Assembly: GCA_045545735.1 (NCBI GenBank)
Contig: JAZQBM010000003.1
Span: forward strand, 1-64,000
DNA from: Fimenecus sp045545735
GTDB lineage: Bacteria > Bacillota > Clostridia > Oscillospirales > Acutalibacteraceae
Length of the DNA stretch: 64,000 nt
Direction: 5' to 3'
Positions 51,639 to 61,342 of this stretch are shown here, piece by piece. The position numbers and the translations under genes were made by a program. Position 1 is the first letter of the stretch; the number at the start of each line of letters is the position of its first letter. The notes under the pieces were generated by a model. It did not search any database, had not been told where the DNA came from, and saw only the letters and a program-made list of their open reading frames with translations.

Positions 51639-52148
51639 ATGAATAAAAGAAAAACGATGTTTGTAGTGGAATCGGCAATTATTGCGGCAATTTATGCAGG
51701 GCTTACCTATTTTGCTGCAGTATTAAATGTGGCTTATGGTGGGATTCAGTTTAGATTTTCTGAGGCATTGACAATTTTAGCGGTATTCTACCCTGCTGCT
51801 ATTCCCGGACTTACGATTGGTTGCTTTTTAGGTAACATTACAAGTCCTTACGGATTAGTTGACATAATCTGCGGAACGTTGGCTACACTTATTGCGGCGG
51901 TTTTATCGTGTAAAACACGCAATATTAAGTTTAAGGATTTGCCACTACTTTCAGCATTGTTCCCTGTAATTTCAAATGCAATTATTGTAGGACTTGAAAT
52001 TACATTGTTTATGCCTGAGGGCTTTAAGTTTGAGGCGTTTTTGATTTCCGCTTTACAAGTGGGACTTGGAGAACTTGTAATGTGCTACGGACTTGGAATA
52101 CCGTTATATAAAGTTATTAAGAGATTGAAATTAGACAAGAAATTATAA
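51639..52148 (+). CDS. queT: QueT-family transporter (queuosine precursor, ECF S-component)
   Basis: The ATG at 51639 follows ATGGAG; an upstream in-frame start lies inside the leader RNA and is rejected. The 169-residue protein has about five to six membrane helices and QueT features (F-R-F-S-E-A-L-T-I-L, P-G-L-T-I-G-C-F-L-G-N). It would bind preQ1 or a related queuosine precursor and work with the shared ECF energising module, which is not in this window. Confidence 0.9.
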   Translation: MNKRKTMFVVESAIIAAIYAGLTYFAAVLNVAYGGIQFRFSEALTILAVFYPAAIPGLTIGCFLGNITSPYGLVDIICGTLATLIAAVLSCKTRNIKFKDLPLLSALFPVISNAIIVGLEITLFMPEGFKFEAFLISALQVGLGELVMCYGLGIPLYKVIKRLKLDKKL

Positions 52149-52151
52149 AAA

Positions 52152-52190
52152 TAGCGTGATAGCCAATTGGTTATCACGCTTGTTTTTTAT
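52152..52190. terminator. Bidirectional terminator between queT and the hemolysin III-like gene
   Basis: AGCGTGATA and TATCACGCT form a stem with an inner CCA/TGG helix, flanked by T-rich sequence on plus and A/T-rich sequence on minus. Confidence 0.8.
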
Positions 52191-52855
52191 ATAAAAACAT
52201 ATAAGTATAATCCGAGGAAATGAAGTAATGCACCGAGGATTATAAAAATATGGAAAACGGCGTGGATAAATTTTTTCTTTCGCCCTATGCCGTAAAGGAT
52301 TGCACCAACTGTGTAGGCTATTCCGCCTGCAATCATTAAGAATATTGCTGTTGGTGTAAAGTGATTCCACAACACGAAAACTGTTGCAAATGATGACCAC
52401 CCAATTACCATATACAAGACCATCTGAATGACTTTTGTTTTATTGAACATTGTAAATGTGGTTACAACGGCAGTTATTGCGGCTACCCAACAGGCAATAA
52501 GCAAGCCATAAGCCATTATGGGTTTAATTGGGGCTACTGCCAGCACCATATAAGGTGTAATTGTACCGACAATCATAAAGTTAATCATTGCATGGTCAAT
52601 TACTCGCATTACTTTTTTTGCATTGTTTGGACGTAATGCGTGATAAACTGATGAGCAAACAAATACGGTGAGCATTGTTATACCATAAACAAGGCTTAAC
52701 AGTATATAGTCAGTGCGTCCAAGTTTAATTCCTCGACTAATACAAAGAATTGTTGCGACAATGGCAAATACTGCACCGAATATATGTGTTATAGAATTTA
52801 CCCAATCTTCTTTTCTTGAATAATCCACAAGTTTTATTGAATCTAATCTGCTCAT
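52187..52855 (-). CDS. Hemolysin III family membrane protein (TrhA/YqfA-like)
   Basis: I start at M-S-R-L-D-S-I (52855) after AGGTGAT; the frame extends to 52945 without family support. The 222-residue protein has seven hydrophobic segments. Its motifs are N-S-I-T-H-I-F-G-A, S-S-V-Y-H-A-L and I-D-H-A-M-I near the start, and K-K-F-I-H-A-V-F-H-I-F at the end, the conserved His set of the PAQR-like family. Roles in membrane-fluidity control are reported for some members. It lies downstream of the dnaJ terminator. Confidence 0.9.
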   Translation of the reverse strand: MSRLDSIKLVDYSRKEDWVNSITHIFGAVFAIVATILCISRGIKLGRTDYILLSLVYGITMLTVFVCSSVYHALRPNNAKKVMRVIDHAMINFMIVGTITPYMVLAVAPIKPIMAYGLLIACWVAAITAVVTTFTMFNKTKVIQMVLYMVIGWSSFATVFVLWNHFTPTAIFLMIAGGIAYTVGAILYGIGRKKKFIHAVFHIFIILGALLHFLGLYLYVFI

Positions 52856-52910
52856 AATATCACCTGAATACATATTACTATTATTGGTTTTAATTTGCAA
52901 GATATTATGA

Positions 52911-52938
52911 TAAAAAACGGCGGGGTCAAGACCCCGCC
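52911..52938 (-). terminator. Terminator of the heat-shock operon
   Basis: GGCGGGGTC (52919-52927) and GACCCCGCC (52930-52938) form a perfect GC-rich stem. On the minus strand GTTTTTT follows. Confidence 0.92.
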
Positions 52939-52951
52939 TTACCATTATATA

Positions 52952-54103
52952 CTATTTTTTCTTTTTACCGAAAAAACCTTTTTTCTCATCGTTGAGACCG
53001 TCAGCAACGCCAAATTCAAGAGCAAGTTGTTTAATCAATTCACTTTGTTTATCGGTAAGTTTCTTTGGAATATCAACGATAATGCGTACAAGTTGGTCAC
53101 CTTTACCCATTCCGCTACGGCTTTGAATACCACGTCCTCGAAGTTTGAAAACATCGCCCGGCTGTGTACCTGCAGGAACGTTATATTCAACCTTGCCGTC
53201 AAGGGTTGGCACCTGAATTGTGCAGCCTAAAGTTACTTGCATAAATGTAAGATGCACATCACACCACACATTATAGCCGTCACGCTCAAAAATAGGATGT
53301 GGACGAACATTAACAACAATATTAAGGTCACCTGAAGGTCCACCATTAACGCCTTTATTACCCTGACCGCGAACTGTAAGTATTTGACGGTCATCTACGC
53401 CTGCAGGAATATTGATATCAAGTTTTGCACTCTTGCGGACACGACCTGCACCGTTACACTTTTTACAGGGATTTTCAATAATTGTTCCTCTGCCGTTACA
53501 ACGAGAACAAGGTTTTGATGACTGAATTACGCCGAAAGGTGTTCTTTGCTGAACTGTTACCTGACCGCGACCGTTACATTCAGGACAAGTTTTTGGTGAA
53601 TGACCATTTTGACAACCGTTACCGTGACACTCGTCACAAGTTTCAATACGCATTGTATCAATTGAACGGGCACAGCCTTTTGCAGCCTCTTCAAATGAAA
53701 TTGTAACGCTTGCCTGAGTATCACTACCGCGTTGTGGTGCATTTGGATTTGCACGACCACCACCAAATCCGCCACCGAAACCGTTGCCGAATATTGAGCC
53801 GAAAATGTCGCCTAAATCGAAATCCATTCCTCCAAAGCCACCGCCGTAGCCGCCACTGCCTGCACCGTAGTTAGGGTCAACACCTGCGTGACCAAATTGG
53901 TCATAGCGTGCTTTTTTCTCGCTGTCAGAAAGAATTTCATAGGCTTCATTTGCCTCTTTGAACTTTTCTTCTGCTTCTTTATTATTAGGGTTTAAGTCGG
54001 GATGATATTTTTTAGCGGCTTTTCGGTACGCTTTTTTAATTTCATCATCTGACGCCGATTTGTCAACGCCAAGCACCTCATAATAATCTCTTTTTTCTGC
54101 CAT
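52952..54103 (-). CDS. dnaJ: Chaperone DnaJ
   Basis: The ATG at 54103 gives M-A-E-K-R-D-Y-Y-E-V-L-G. The 383-residue protein has a J domain with H-P-D, a Gly/Phe-rich region (about 75-120), four zinc-finger repeats (C-x-x-C-x-G-x-G types, about 145-225) and the C-terminal substrate domain. It feeds unfolded proteins to DnaK and stimulates its ATPase. Confidence 0.98.
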   Translation of the reverse strand: MAEKRDYYEVLGVDKSASDDEIKKAYRKAAKKYHPDLNPNNKEAEEKFKEANEAYEILSDSEKKARYDQFGHAGVDPNYGAGSGGYGGGFGGMDFDLGDIFGSIFGNGFGGGFGGGRANPNAPQRGSDTQASVTISFEEAAKGCARSIDTMRIETCDECHGNGCQNGHSPKTCPECNGRGQVTVQQRTPFGVIQSSKPCSRCNGRGTIIENPCKKCNGAGRVRKSAKLDINIPAGVDDRQILTVRGQGNKGVNGGPSGDLNIVVNVRPHPIFERDGYNVWCDVHLTFMQVTLGCTIQVPTLDGKVEYNVPAGTQPGDVFKLRGRGIQSRSGMGKGDQLVRIIVDIPKKLTDKQSELIKQLALEFGVADGLNDEKKGFFGKKKK

Positions 54104-54128
54104 AAGTATCTCCAAATAATACGGATTC

Positions 54129-54155
54129 ACGGACAGGTCTTGATGACCTGCCCGT
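54129..54155 (-). promoter_or_regulatory. Intercistronic stem between dnaK and dnaJ
   Basis: ACGG-A-CAGGTC pairs with GACCTG-C-CCGT with one mismatch. No T run follows on the minus strand, so an RNA-processing or stability element is likelier than a terminator. Confidence 0.5.
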
Positions 54156-54169
54156 TATTTTAGGTTTAA

Positions 54170-56014
54170 TTATTCAACGTCTTTAAAGTCTGCATCATAA
54201 TAGCCATCGCCATTAGGTGCTGCACCTGCATTTGGGTCATAACCTGCACCCGCACCTGCGTCTGCACCGCCTTGAGCAGCCTGAGCCTGCTTATAGAGTT
54301 CTTCTGAAATCTTGTAGAAAGCCTGTGTAAGTTCTTCCTGTTTTGATTTGATAAGGTCAATATCTTCGCCCTTTAGTGCTTCTTTAAGTGCATCAAGTTT
54401 GCCCTGAATTTCTGTCTTATCGTTTTCAGGAATTTTGTCGCCTTCATCTGCAAGGATTTTTTCAACCTGATATACCATTTGGTCAGCAGCATTTCTTGTG
54501 TCAACTGCTTCTTTGCGTTTCTTATCTTCTTCAGCAAACTTTTCAGCATCCTGAACTGCTTTTTCAATATCTTCTTTTGACATATTTGTTGAAGATGTAA
54601 TTGAAATTGACTGTTCTTTGTTTGTGCCAAGGTCTTTTGCAGAAACATTTACGATACCGTTAGCGTCGATATCAAATGTAACTTCAATCTGTGGCACACC
54701 GCGACGTGCAGGAAGAATACCGTCAAGGTGGAAAATACCGAGAGTTTTATTATCTCTTGCAAATTCTCTTTCACCTTGAAGAACGTGAACTTCAACAGAT
54801 GTTTGATTATCAGCAGCAGTTGAGAAAATCTGGCTCTTCTTAGTAGGAATTGTTGTATTTCTTTCGATAATCTTTGTGCTTACGCCACCCATTGTTTCGA
54901 TACCAAGTGAAAGTGGAGTAACGTCGAGGAGAAGAAGTCCTTCAACTTCACCACCAAGAACACCACCCTGAATTGCAGCACCAACTGCAACACATTCGTC
55001 AGGGTTAATGCCTTTGAATGGCTCTTTACCTGTATATTTCTTAACTGCTTCCTGAACTGCAGGAATTCTTGAAGAACCACCAACCATAAGGATTTTATTA
55101 AGCTGTGATGGCTGAAGTCCTGAGTCTGAAAGTGCCTGACGAACAGGTCCCATTGTTGCTTCAACAAGGTCTGCTGTCATTTCATTGAACTTTGCTCTTG
55201 TAAGAGTTGTTTCAAGGTGCTTTGGTCCTGTTGCATCTGCTGTGATGAATGGAAGACTAATTTGTGATGTTGTTACACCTGAAAGTTCAATCTTTGCTTT
55301 TTCTGCTGCTTCTTTAAGACGCTGCATAGCCATTTTATCATTACGAAGGTCTACACCCTGTTCTTTCTTGAACTCATCAGCAAGCCAATCAATAATCTTC
55401 TGGTCAAAGTCGTCACCGCCAAGACGGTTGTTACCTGCTGTTGCAAGAACTTCCTGAACACCATCGCCCATTTCAATAATTGAAACGTCGAATGTACCAC
55501 CGCCAAGGTCGTAAACCATAACTTTTTGGTCTTCTTCCTTGTCGATACCATAAGCAAGAGCTGCTGCTGTTGGCTCATTAATTATTCTCTTAACATCAAG
55601 ACCTGCGATTTTACCTGCGTCTTTTGTTGCTTGACGCTGTGAGTCTGTGAAGTATGCAGGAACTGTAATAACTGCCTCAGTTACAGGAGCACCAAGATAA
55701 GCTTCTGCATCTGCCTTAAGTTTCTGAAGTGTCATTGCAGAGATTTCTTGTGGAGTGTAATCTTTGCCGTCAATGTTTACCTTATAGTCAGTACCCATAT
55801 GTCTTTTGATTGATGAGATTGTTCTGTCAGGGTTTGTAATAGCCTGTCTTTTTGCTACCTGACCAACCATTCTTTCGCCTGTTTTTGAGAATGCTACAAC
55901 TGATGGAGTTGTTCTAGCACCTTCAGCGTTAGCGATAACTACAGGCTCGCCACCTTCGATTACTGATACGCATGAGTTTGTTGTACCTAAGTCGATACCA
56001 ATTACTTTTGCCAT
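54170..56014 (-). CDS. dnaK: Chaperone DnaK (Hsp70)
   Basis: The 614-residue protein has the Hsp70 signatures I-G-I-D-L-G-T-T-N-S, D-L-G-G-G-T-F-D-V-S-I and the substrate-binding domain. Its C-terminal tail is Gly/Ala-rich with D-G-Y-Y-D-A-D-F. It folds nascent and stress-damaged proteins. It lies between grpE and dnaJ in the standard order. Confidence 0.98.
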   Translation of the reverse strand: MAKVIGIDLGTTNSCVSVIEGGEPVVIANAEGARTTPSVVAFSKTGERMVGQVAKRQAITNPDRTISSIKRHMGTDYKVNIDGKDYTPQEISAMTLQKLKADAEAYLGAPVTEAVITVPAYFTDSQRQATKDAGKIAGLDVKRIINEPTAAALAYGIDKEEDQKVMVYDLGGGTFDVSIIEMGDGVQEVLATAGNNRLGGDDFDQKIIDWLADEFKKEQGVDLRNDKMAMQRLKEAAEKAKIELSGVTTSQISLPFITADATGPKHLETTLTRAKFNEMTADLVEATMGPVRQALSDSGLQPSQLNKILMVGGSSRIPAVQEAVKKYTGKEPFKGINPDECVAVGAAIQGGVLGGEVEGLLLLDVTPLSLGIETMGGVSTKIIERNTTIPTKKSQIFSTAADNQTSVEVHVLQGEREFARDNKTLGIFHLDGILPARRGVPQIEVTFDIDANGIVNVSAKDLGTNKEQSISITSSTNMSKEDIEKAVQDAEKFAEEDKKRKEAVDTRNAADQMVYQVEKILADEGDKIPENDKTEIQGKLDALKEALKGEDIDLIKSKQEELTQAFYKISEELYKQAQAAQGGADAGAGAGYDPNAGAAPNGDGYYDADFKDVE

Positions 56015-56062
56015 AAATTTATTCCTCCTAATAGGTTCTTTATATTATTATTGACTGATTTC

Positions 56063-56569
56063 TCAGTTTACTACCTTAACGATTGCTGGGCGGATTACTC
56101 TGTCACCCATTTTGTACCCCGTTGAAAATACATCTGAAATGGTGTTTTCGGGAAGTTCTTCATCTTCACCATGCATTACTGCGTTGTGAATATTTGGGTC
56201 GAATGTTTCGCCTTTTTCGCCGAATGACTCAACGCCGAGTTTTTTGAATGTTTCACCGTATTGATTGAAAATCATTTCAATGCCTTTTTTGAATGAGTCA
56301 AGGTCAGAAGTCTCTGTACTCATTGCACGAATAAAATTATCATATACAGGTAAAAACTCTGCGATTGTGCTTGCTTTTGTATCGCCGTAAGCCATTTCTT
56401 TTTCTTTTTGTGAGCGTTTACGGAAATTATCATATTCTGCCATTACTCGCAAAAGTTTATCTTTTGTTTCGTTAAGCTCTGCGGTAAGTTTTTCCTCTGC
56501 AGTCGGCTCTGCCGTTTCAACTGTTTCTTCAACAACTTCTTCAGGTGTTGTATTCTTTTCTTTAGCCAT
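56063..56569 (-). CDS. grpE: Nucleotide exchange factor GrpE
   Basis: The 168-residue protein has an acidic N-terminal tail, a long coiled coil (A-E-Y-D-N-F-R-K-R) and the C-terminal beta domain with F-D-P-N-I-H-N-A-V and D-R-V-I-R-P-A-I-V-K-V. It releases ADP from DnaK. It starts two bases after the hrcA stop. Confidence 0.97.
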   Translation of the reverse strand: MAKEKNTTPEEVVEETVETAEPTAEEKLTAELNETKDKLLRVMAEYDNFRKRSQKEKEMAYGDTKASTIAEFLPVYDNFIRAMSTETSDLDSFKKGIEMIFNQYGETFKKLGVESFGEKGETFDPNIHNAVMHGEDEELPENTISDVFSTGYKMGDRVIRPAIVKVVN

Positions 56570-56570
56570 T

Positions 56571-57599
56571 TTAATCCTCCAATGTGTCGGACATTATACT
56601 GCCCACTATTTCTGTTAAGTATTTAAGACTTGGAATAAGTCTTGCATAATCTATTCGGGTTGGACCTATAAGTCCTAAAGCACCGCTATCTTTACCGCCA
56701 ACGGAGTAATGAGAGAAAATAAGGCTTGAATCCTGCAACTCTCTGTAAAAATTCTCTTTACCGATAAGCACATTTGTATCATTTTCAGTTTTGTGACCTG
56801 AAAACAAGTTTGTAAGTGGCTCGCCTCGACGTAAGAATTCCATCAACTCGTATGCGTTAGGGTAATCTGTGTAATTTAACAGATTTGACTGACCTTCAAG
56901 CAATAATTGTGTTTGCTCGGTAAGTTGTGCCAAATCGGAAAGTGTTACGAGAAGTGGCGAAATCGCAAGGGATTTACTGCCAAGTGAAAGTGCTAATGTT
57001 TGAATAAGAGCTATACTCACTTCACTTGCAGATTTACCGATAAAATGCTTTGAAACTATATTATAAAATGTTTCTATAAGTTCAAGGTTTAATTCGCTAT
57101 CTGTTCTGCAAACTCGACTTTTGAGAATTCCTGATGATGAAAGCATAACCATCATAGCAGTGTGTGTTCCAAGGGGAACGAGCTCTACTCTACGGATTAC
57201 TGCGTTGTCATCTGACGGAGTTGTTGAAACTACTGCACAGTTTGTAAGTTCCGCAAGCACCTGCCCTGCTTGTTCCAAAATCTGTTGTGGCTCACCGCCT
57301 GCATCGGAAAGTCGGGCTTCGATAAGTCGTTTTTCCTGAAGTGGTAACTCGTAACGGTTCATAAGTTTATCAACATAATAGCGGTAACCTAACTGTGATG
57401 GAATTCGACCTGCTGATGTATGTGGCTGGTCAAGAAAACCTAATCGTGAAAGTTCCGCCATCTCGTTACGGATTGTGGCACTTGATACGGGAAGTGACGA
57501 GAATTCAAGCAAGGTTTTTGAACCAACAGGCTCGCCCGTTGCAATATAGCGTTCAACTATAGCGGCAAGAATTCTTTCTTTACGCTCGGAAAGTTGCAT
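56571..57599 (-). CDS. hrcA: Heat-inducible transcription repressor HrcA
   Basis: The ATG at 57599 (M-Q-L-S-E-R-K) follows AGGGGTGATG. The 342-residue repressor has an N-terminal winged helix (G-S-K-T-L-L-E, S-S-A-T-I-R-N-E-M) and the HrcA dimerisation domain. It binds the CIRCE palindrome just upstream and represses its own operon. GroEL is known to assist its folding. Confidence 0.96.
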   Translation of the reverse strand: MQLSERKERILAAIVERYIATGEPVGSKTLLEFSSLPVSSATIRNEMAELSRLGFLDQPHTSAGRIPSQLGYRYYVDKLMNRYELPLQEKRLIEARLSDAGGEPQQILEQAGQVLAELTNCAVVSTTPSDDNAVIRRVELVPLGTHTAMMVMLSSSGILKSRVCRTDSELNLELIETFYNIVSKHFIGKSASEVSIALIQTLALSLGSKSLAISPLLVTLSDLAQLTEQTQLLLEGQSNLLNYTDYPNAYELMEFLRRGEPLTNLFSGHKTENDTNVLIGKENFYRELQDSSLIFSHYSVGGKDSGALGLIGPTRIDYARLIPSLKYLTEIVGSIMSDTLED

Positions 57600-57622
57600 C
57601 TCATCACCCCTTTTTGTGTGGA

Positions 57623-57649
57623 TTAGCACTCTCGGTATTAGAGTGCTAA
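57623..57649. promoter_or_regulatory. CIRCE operator
   Basis: TTAGCACTC, nine spacer bases and GAGTGCTAA form the exact CIRCE palindrome, 24 bases upstream of hrcA. HrcA bound here represses hrcA-grpE-dnaK-dnaJ at normal temperature. Confidence 0.97.
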
Positions 57650-57769
57650 CTCTGTTATATAATATACATTATCTTGTAAAAAATGTCAAGGAAATATTTG
57701 TAAATAAATTGTTAAGAATGCAAAATGCAAAACGTAAAGTGCAAAATCAATGGTCTGCGACAAAATTTA

Positions 57770-57798
57770 TTGACATTCATAAAATACTATGGTAAGAT
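57770..57798 (+). promoter_or_regulatory. Promoter of the padR operon
   Basis: TTGACA (57770-57775) and TAAGAT (57793-57798) are separated by 17 bases. Repeated ATAGG/TATGG-like units overlap the -10 box and could be the PadR operator. Confidence 0.75.
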
Positions 57799-57841
57799 AT
57801 GCATAGGCAACATAGGTATTTATTTTAAGGAGGTATTTTCT

Positions 57842-58168
57842 ATGGCAAAGAACGATTTAATGCACGGCAATACAAGTTTATTGGTGTTGTCACTTATTGA
57901 GCAACAAGATATGTATGGTTATCAGATTATCAAGGAGTTGAAGCGTAAAAGTGAAAATGTTTTTGAATTAAAAGAAGGTTCGCTCTACCCTGTCTTACAC
58001 GCTCTTGAAAACGAAAAACTTATTACATCTTATATTGAGGAAACCGACTCAGCACGCAAACGCAGATATTATAGTATTACCGACAAAGGCAGAAAGGAAT
58101 TAGCAGATAAAAAGCAAGAATTCTTCACATTCACTACCGCTGCAAGAAAAGTATTAAGTTTTGCGTGA
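57842..58168 (+). CDS. PadR-family transcriptional regulator
   Basis: The ATG at 57842 follows AGGAGG; the longer upstream frame overlaps the promoter and is rejected. The 108-residue winged-helix protein has the PadR core M-Y-G-Y-Q-I-I-K-E-L and E-G-S-L-Y-P-V-L-H-A-L-E, with R-R-Y-Y-S-I-T-D-K-G-R-K-E-L. It probably represses its own two-gene operon until a ligand or envelope stress relieves it. Confidence 0.94.
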   Translation: MAKNDLMHGNTSLLVLSLIEQQDMYGYQIIKELKRKSENVFELKEGSLYPVLHALENEKLITSYIEETDSARKRRYYSITDKGRKELADKKQEFFTFTTAARKVLSFA

Positions 58169-58181
58169 GGTGGTGTAAAAA

Positions 58182-59048
58182 ATGAAAGAACTCAAAGATT
58201 TTAATACTGAAAAAAGTATTTATATAGGCAAAGTATTAAATCATATTCATTATAAAAAACTACACTCTAGAATTTATGAAGAAATTTCAAACCATATGGA
58301 CGATATGTATGAGGATTTTAGTAGCACTTGTGATGATGAAGCCGAAATCACAAGAAAAGTTCTTGAAGAAATGGGAAATCCCTATGCATTAGGGCAACAA
58401 CTTAAAGCAGCTAACAAATCAAAACTATTTTGGGCAAAAACATTCAAAATTATATTGGTATTAGCCATTATTCCCGTTTTAATTTCATGTGTATCTGTTG
58501 GAATATTCATAATAGACGAAGTAATGGTTTATTTTCAAGCAAAAGATGTCGCAACGATTGAAACACAAATTAGTGAACAGTGCAACTATGGTGAGCCCGT
58601 TCGTTTGCTAACCGAAATTGAAAGCAACGGATTTTTATACAAGTTTTATGTCCCCCAAAAACAAAATGAGGACAACTTTAAGGTATTTTACGCAAAATCC
58701 ATTAAAATTTTTGGAATAAGTACAAAAAATAGGTTCGGCGAATATGGTGGTGGTCACATGGGCAACTCATCAAGAAGTACAGACGCTGTTCTTTTGATAA
58801 CAGAAGGCATACCAAGCTCCGATTATGATTGTCTATATTTCTTTTCAAAATCTTATGACACAAAATACATAAAAATATATTATGAACCTTTTTTAGACAA
58901 CAACGTAGAACCATATTGGAGTGACTATATTGAAATACCACAGAATGGTACAACAGATAACCCCAAGTGGCTACTTATTGAATGTCCAGATGGTTATCAA
59001 TGGAACAACTATGAAGAATTTAACGAGAACAAAGAACCGATTGATTAA
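58182..59048 (+). CDS. HAAS-domain membrane protein, partner of PadR
   Basis: The 288-residue protein starts with a helical HAAS/DUF1700-like domain (Y-E-E-I-S-N-H-M-D-D, V-L-E-E-M-G-N-P). One membrane helix spans about 88-110 and a 170-residue outer domain follows. PadR-HAAS pairs are common in Firmicutes, and the HAAS part is thought to contact the regulator or signalling partner. The outer domain is not recognised. It begins 13 bases after padR. Confidence 0.78.
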   Translation: MKELKDFNTEKSIYIGKVLNHIHYKKLHSRIYEEISNHMDDMYEDFSSTCDDEAEITRKVLEEMGNPYALGQQLKAANKSKLFWAKTFKIILVLAIIPVLISCVSVGIFIIDEVMVYFQAKDVATIETQISEQCNYGEPVRLLTEIESNGFLYKFYVPQKQNEDNFKVFYAKSIKIFGISTKNRFGEYGGGHMGNSSRSTDAVLLITEGIPSSDYDCLYFFSKSYDTKYIKIYYEPFLDNNVEPYWSDYIEIPQNGTTDNPKWLLIECPDGYQWNNYEEFNENKEPID

Positions 59049-59056
59049 AAATACAG

Positions 59057-59085
59057 TTGACAATGCGTTAAAATAAGTATAAAAT
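59057..59085 (+). promoter_or_regulatory. Promoter of thrS and its T-box leader
   Basis: TTGACA (59057-59062) and TAAAAT (59080-59085) are separated by 17 bases, immediately upstream of the leader. Confidence 0.8.
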
Positions 59086-59091
59086 ATATAC

Positions 59092-59355
59092 ATATTTGTA
59101 AAGCGTTGAGAAAGAACGACGGGCAAGTTAAACTTTCAGAGAGATTTCGGTTGGTGTGAGAAATCAGTTTGGTGCTCCGAGACCACTTTCGAGCGTCGGT
59201 GAAAACATATTTATATGATTAAGCCGTACCGTATGACTGCGTTAAAGTCGTTTGAGTGGCGGAATATTTATATTTCGCAATGCGGGTGGAACCGTGGAAT
59301 GTTGTTTTTATAGCATTTCATCCTGTTTTATGGATGGAATGCTTTTTTATTTATG
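59092..59355 (+). promoter_or_regulatory. T-box riboswitch controlling thrS
   Basis: The leader has a long stem I region (from about 59100), the T-box core GGGTGGAACCG (59284-59294), and a terminator in which GCATTTCATCC pairs with GGATGGAATGC before a T run (about 59311-59348). Uncharged tRNA-Thr would pair with the T-box and allow readthrough. An ACC triplet in GAGACCACTTT (about 59192) is a plausible Thr specifier. Confidence 0.9.
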
Positions 59356-59382
59356 TATATAATGTAAAGGAGATATATTACT

Positions 59383-61332
59383 ATGATTAAGGTAACACTT
59401 AAAGGCGACGTAATTAAAGAATACGAAGCTGGTACTACTATTGCAGAGATTGCTAAATCTATCGGTATGGGTTTATACAAATCTGCTTGTGGTGGTAAAG
59501 TCAACGGAGTTTATTGCGATTTAAGAACTGTAGTCAATGAGGACTGTGCTCTTGAAATCGTTACATTTGATGAAATCGAGGGTAAAAAGACTTTCTGGCA
59601 TACTGCATCTCACATTATGGCACAGGCAGTTAAAAGACTTTACCCTGACACAAAACTTGCTATTGGTCCGTCAGTAGACAACGGTTTTTATTATGATTTT
59701 GATTCAGAGGTTTCATTCACACCTGAAATTCTTGAAAAAATCGAAGCAGAAATGAAGAAAATTGTTAAAGAGGATTTACCTCTCGAAAAGTTTGAACTCT
59801 CCCCTGCTGATGCACTCGCTATGATGGAAGAAAAAGGCGAAATTTACAAAGTTGAGTTAATTAAGGAACACGCTGACAAAGGCGAGCCTATATCATTCTA
59901 CAAGCAAGGTGAATTCACAGAACTTTGTGCAGGCCCTCATCTTATGTCAACAGGTGCAGTTAAGGCATTCAAACTTACATCTTGCACAGGTGCATACTGG
60001 CGTGGTAACGAAAAGAACAAGATGCTCCAAAGAATTTACGCAACGGCATTCCCGAAGCAGTCTGCACTTGATGAGCATTTAGCACAACTTGAAGAAGCAA
60101 GAAAACGCGACCACAACAAGTTAGGTCGTGAACTTGAACTTTTCACAACAAGTGAGTTAATCGGTCAAGGTCTTCCAATTATGCTCCCTAAAGGTGCAAG
60201 AATTATTCAGACTCTTCAACGCTGGGTAGAAGACGAAGAACAAAAACGCGGTTGGTTACTTACAAAAACACCATTTATGGCAAAAAGTGACCTTTACAAA
60301 GTTTCAGGCCACTGGGACCACTATCTTGACGGTATGTTTGTACTTGGTGACCCTGCTAAAGAGGAAGAAGGCGAAGAAGTATTTGCACTTCGTCCAATGA
60401 CTTGTCCATTCCAGTACCAAGCATATTTAAACCGTCCTCGTTCATATCGTGATTTACCACTTCGTTATAACGAAACATCAACTCTTTTCCGTAATGAAGC
60501 ATCAGGCGAAATGCACGGTCTTATCCGTGTTCGTCAGTTCACAATTTCAGAAGGCCACTTAATGTGTACTCCTGAACAACTTGAAGAAGAATTCAAGGGT
60601 TGTCTTGAACTTGCAAATTATATGCTCCAGACACTTGGTCTTTATGAAGATGTTTCATTCCGTTTCTCACAATGGGACCCTAACAACAAAGAAAAGTACA
60701 TTGGAACTCCTGAACAATGGGATGAGGCTCAAGGAATTATGGGTAAAATTCTTGACCACCTTGGAATTAAATACTCAATCGGTATTGACGAGGCTGCTTT
60801 CTATGGCCCTAAACTTGATATTCAGATTAAGAATGTATTCGGTAAAGAAGATACTCTCATTACAATTCAGGTTGACCAACTTCTTGCTGAAAAGTTCGGT
60901 ATGGAATACACAGACAAAGATGGTACAAAGAAAAATCCATACATTATTCACAGAACATCAATCGGTTGCTACGAGCGTACACTTGCACTTCTTATTGAAA
61001 AATACGCAGGTGCATTCCCACTCTGGCTTGCTCCTGAACAGGTAAGAATTCTTCCAATTGCTGACCGTCATCACGACAAGGCATTCGAAATCAAGAAAGA
61101 ACTTGAAAAGATGGGTATGCGTGTTACTGTTGACGACAGAAGCGAAAAGACAGGTTATAAAATCCGTGAGTCTAGACTTCAAAAACTTCCATACTGGATT
61201 ATTGTTGGTGACAAAGAAGTTGAAGATGGCACAGTATCAGTAAGCAAACGCGGTCAGGGTGACATTGGTTCAATGGATTTTGACGCTTTCGCAAATATGC
61301 TTAAAGAAGAAATCGATAATAAAGTAAGATAA
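59383..61332 (+). CDS. thrS: Threonine-tRNA ligase
   Basis: The 649-residue class II synthetase has an N-terminal TGS domain, an editing domain (H-T-A-S-H-I-M-A-Q-A, with the C-A-G-P-H motif) and the catalytic core (R-P-M-T-C-P, R-N-E-A-S-G-E-M-H-G, R-T-S-I-G-C-Y-E-R). A C-terminal anticodon-binding domain completes it. It charges tRNA-Thr and removes mis-charged serine. It is controlled by the T-box upstream. Confidence 0.98.
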   Translation: MIKVTLKGDVIKEYEAGTTIAEIAKSIGMGLYKSACGGKVNGVYCDLRTVVNEDCALEIVTFDEIEGKKTFWHTASHIMAQAVKRLYPDTKLAIGPSVDNGFYYDFDSEVSFTPEILEKIEAEMKKIVKEDLPLEKFELSPADALAMMEEKGEIYKVELIKEHADKGEPISFYKQGEFTELCAGPHLMSTGAVKAFKLTSCTGAYWRGNEKNKMLQRIYATAFPKQSALDEHLAQLEEARKRDHNKLGRELELFTTSELIGQGLPIMLPKGARIIQTLQRWVEDEEQKRGWLLTKTPFMAKSDLYKVSGHWDHYLDGMFVLGDPAKEEEGEEVFALRPMTCPFQYQAYLNRPRSYRDLPLRYNETSTLFRNEASGEMHGLIRVRQFTISEGHLMCTPEQLEEEFKGCLELANYMLQTLGLYEDVSFRFSQWDPNNKEKYIGTPEQWDEAQGIMGKILDHLGIKYSIGIDEAAFYGPKLDIQIKNVFGKEDTLITIQVDQLLAEKFGMEYTDKDGTKKNPYIIHRTSIGCYERTLALLIEKYAGAFPLWLAPEQVRILPIADRHHDKAFEIKKELEKMGMRVTVDDRSEKTGYKIRESRLQKLPYWIIVGDKEVEDGTVSVSKRGQGDIGSMDFDAFANMLKEEIDNKVR

Positions 61333-61342
61333 GAGGTAACTT

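Noticed and set aside
57725..57841. N-terminal extension of the PadR protein
   Set aside because: The extra frame runs through the -35 and -10 boxes and the ribosome site. The PadR fold starts at 57842.
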